From: CAZPWQ01 sp964590495
Lineage (GTDB): Bacteria; Bacteroidota; Rhodothermia; Balneolales; Balneolaceae
Length of the DNA: 14,393 nucleotides
Assembly (NCBI GenBank): GCA_964590495.1
Contig: CAZPWQ010000092.1
Location: forward strand, 1-14,393
Reading direction: 5' to 3'
The notes under the pieces were generated by a model, which saw only the letters and a list, made by a program, of their open reading frames with translations, was not told where the DNA came from and did not search any database. Positions 12,768 through 14,393 of the stretch are shown here, piece after piece (position 1 is the first letter of the stretch; every line of letters starts with the position of its first letter). The position numbers and the translations under genes are program-made.

Positions 12768-14063
12768 GTGGATATAAACGTACAAAATATTACCTCGGTT
12801 GATAAAGAAGTCACTATTTCTGCCCAGCGGGAAGACCTGGAGCCAAAATTTAAAGAAGCGTACAAGAAGTATCGCGGACAGATAAATATGCCGGGTTTTC
12901 GTCCTGGAAAAGTACCGCTGAAAATTGTACAGAAGCGATTTGGCGATGAAATTGAGCAGGAGGAGATAGGTAAATATGTGCAGGAAATCTTTGAGGAAAA
13001 GGTTGTGCCCGAATATGAGCCAATCGGTGAAAGCCAGATGCTCGATCTTACGTGGGAAAATGATGAGTTGGAAGCCAAATTCAAGATAGGAGCTCGACCC
13101 GAGTTTGAACTAGCCGAATTAGGCGAAATAGAAGTCGATCGTTTGGTTCATGATGTAAGTGATGAAGAAGTCGAGAAAGAGATCAATCGAGCCCTTGAAC
13201 AGGGAGGGAACTGGGAAGAGGTTGATGAAAAAATATCCGAAAACAGCAAGGTAACGGTAGATGCCGTTCATCTGGATGAAAATGGCGAGCCTGAAGAGGA
13301 ACAAACGGATGAGGACCAGGTTATCGACCTTCAAAAAGATGAGTTTAAACAGTTTGAGGATGATTTAGTTGGTAAAAAGACCGGAGATATTATAGATGTG
13401 GAAGTGGGGGAAGATGACCCCAAAGATACGTTCCGGCTTATAGTGAAAAAGGTGGAAAAGTTACATAAGGCCGATCTGACCGATGCTTTTGCCAAGGAGC
13501 AGACAGATGGAGAAGCCAAAAATGTCGATGAATACAAGAGCCTGGTCAAAAGTCGCATACAGGATTATTATGATCAGTCGGCGGATGATCTATTCAAGAA
13601 TGATATTGTAGACGAACTTGTTGAACAACATGAGTTTGAGGTTCCGGACGTATTTAAGGAACAGGTTTTAAACCAGTACATAGAGCGGGTACAGCAACAG
13701 TCGGGGGGAGAACTACCTGATGACTTCGATATGGAAAAATATAAAGAAAATATGGAGGATCGTGCTGTGCGGGATGCCAAGTGGTTTTTTATAAATGAAA
13801 AACTGCAAGAAAAATTTGATGAAATCGAGATAAAACCCGAAGATATAGATGAACACTTACAAGCCGAAGCCGCCCGTTATGGTATAACAATAGATCAAAT
13901 GCGTACTCTTTTTGCACAAAATCCGGAACAACTGGAGAATTTGCGCAACAGCATCCGTGAAAATAAGTTATTTGATAAGCTGAAAGATGTAGTTGAAATC
14001 AACGAAATTGATAAAGAAACATATCAGGAAAAAAACGACGAAAAAATTAAGGCTAAAGCATAA
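12768..14063 (+). CDS. tig: Trigger factor (ribosome-associated chaperone / peptidyl-prolyl isomerase)
   Basis: 431 residues. The N-terminal domain (about 1-115) contains the ribosome-docking motif MPGFRPGKVPLKIV (41-54), which binds protein L23 beside the exit tunnel. The middle part (about 150-240) corresponds to the FKBP-like domain, including DEFKQFEDDLVGKKTGDIID, and is diverged and very acidic. The C-terminal helical chaperone arms run from about 245 to the end. Trigger factor holds nascent chains as they leave the ribosome. The start is GTG at 12768, set by GGAG at 12757-12760; the N-terminus MDINVQNITSVDKEVTI fits the family. clpP follows after 28 nt, the classical tig-clpP order. The strong excess of Asp/Glu may reflect a saline habitat. 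Confidence 0.95.
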   Translation: MDINVQNITSVDKEVTISAQREDLEPKFKEAYKKYRGQINMPGFRPGKVPLKIVQKRFGDEIEQEEIGKYVQEIFEEKVVPEYEPIGESQMLDLTWENDELEAKFKIGARPEFELAELGEIEVDRLVHDVSDEEVEKEINRALEQGGNWEEVDEKISENSKVTVDAVHLDENGEPEEEQTDEDQVIDLQKDEFKQFEDDLVGKKTGDIIDVEVGEDDPKDTFRLIVKKVEKLHKADLTDAFAKEQTDGEAKNVDEYKSLVKSRIQDYYDQSADDLFKNDIVDELVEQHEFEVPDVFKEQVLNQYIERVQQQSGGELPDDFDMEKYKENMEDRAVRDAKWFFINEKLQEKFDEIEIKPEDIDEHLQAEAARYGITIDQMRTLFAQNPEQLENLRNSIRENKLFDKLKDVVEINEIDKETYQEKNDEKIKAKA

Positions 14064-14091
14064 TTTTGCTTAAATAAATTTTTACAGATAT

Positions 14092-14393
14092 ATGAACAAG
14101 CAACCATTATTTGAAGCACCAGATATTGACCAGGCAGACCAAATTCAGAATAACCTGGTACCGATGGTCGTAGAAACGACCAACCGCGGAGAACGCGCCT
14201 ATGATATTTATTCACGCCTGTTGAAAGATCGTATTATTATTCTGGGTACTCCGGTAAATGATGCCGTAGCTAGTTCTATTGTGGCACAAATGTTATATTT
14301 ACAGGCTGAGGATCCGGAAAAAGATATAAATCTGTATATTAACAGTCCCGGAGGCGTGGTTTCATCCGGTTTTGCCATTTATGATACCATGCA
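14092..14393 (+). CDS. clpP: ATP-dependent Clp protease proteolytic subunit ClpP, N-terminal part (runs off the right edge)
   Basis: The first 100 codons are present. After a somewhat longer N-terminal tail (MNKQPLFEAPDIDQADQIQN), the typical ClpP core begins: NLVPMVVETTNRGERAYDI, YSRLLKDRIIILGTPVND, and YLQAEDPEKDINLYINSPGG with the NSPGG loop. The catalytic Ser, His and Asp lie beyond the window and cannot be checked. ClpP forms the double heptameric chamber that degrades substrates unfolded by ClpX or ClpA. It begins 28 nt after tig and probably shares its transcript. The ATG at 14092 has no strong ribosome site (TTTTTACAGATAT precedes it). Confidence 0.95.
   Translation, partial: MNKQPLFEAPDIDQADQIQNNLVPMVVETTNRGERAYDIYSRLLKDRIIILGTPVNDAVASSIVAQMLYLQAEDPEKDINLYINSPGGVVSSGFAIYDTM

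Noticed and set aside
12588..12785. Minus-strand open frame across the tRNA
   Set aside because: It is antisense to tRNA-Leu and the start of tig; its peptide (RGDSNPHARK type) is the common artefact of translating a tRNA antisense.
1..14393. CRISPR array, prophage, transposase or defence island
   Set aside because: No regularly spaced repeats, no integrase or transposase motifs, and the genes are metabolic, regulatory or housekeeping. PglZ here belongs to PorX, not to a BREX cluster, since no other BREX gene is present.

Overview
The window looks like chromosomal DNA from a Bacteroidota-related bacterium, most likely of the Balneolota/Rhodothermota type. The clues are a PorX-type response regulator with a PglZ domain, moderate GC with acidic proteins (trigger factor especially), weak or absent Shine-Dalgarno sequences before many genes, several TTG or GTG starts, and the tig-clpP order. 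This placement is inference from gene content; no rRNA is present.

Layout. At the left edge is the N-terminal part of an ECF sigma factor (minus). Diverging from it are two small membrane proteins (353-694 and 784-1236, the second a DUF2231 protein). An alpha/beta hydrolase (minus) follows. A plus-strand group then runs from a membrane-anchored helix-hairpin-helix protein and PorX, across a 478-bp repeat-filled gap, to tsaE and a small beta-rich protein. Next, on the minus strand, are a sodium:solute symporter and the thiamine pyrophosphokinase upstream of it, a possible thiamine uptake/activation pair. Diverging from these is a plus-strand pair, a NrnA-like DHH phosphoesterase and an HtrA-type serine protease. 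An enoyl-CoA hydratase/isomerase-family protein (minus) diverges from a CysH-type APS/PAPS reductase (plus), followed by cutA (minus). The right end holds tRNA-Leu(UAG), trigger factor and the first 100 codons of clpP.

Most genes are housekeeping: tRNA t6A modification, cofactor activation, nanoRNA/oligonucleotide turnover, envelope and cytosolic protein quality control, and sulfate assimilation. PorX is the main lineage-specific piece; in Bacteroidota it works with PorY and SigP in control of the type IX secretion system.

The non-coding DNA is the most distinctive part. At least five short repeat families with palindromic or inverted-repeat structure sit in the intergenic spaces and in none of the genes: a GGGACACGAT palindrome (two copies), an AAACCTGNCAGGTTT palindrome (two copies), a CACAGAG/CACAAAG inverted repeat, a 100-bp element with 28-bp arms, and a TTCGNGGGA...CTTCGC motif (two copies). 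I see no CRISPR array, phage, transposase or defence island, and no convincing new multi-gene system. The best leads are the symporter/thiN pair, the HhH-PorX-TsaE neighbourhood, and the repeats.
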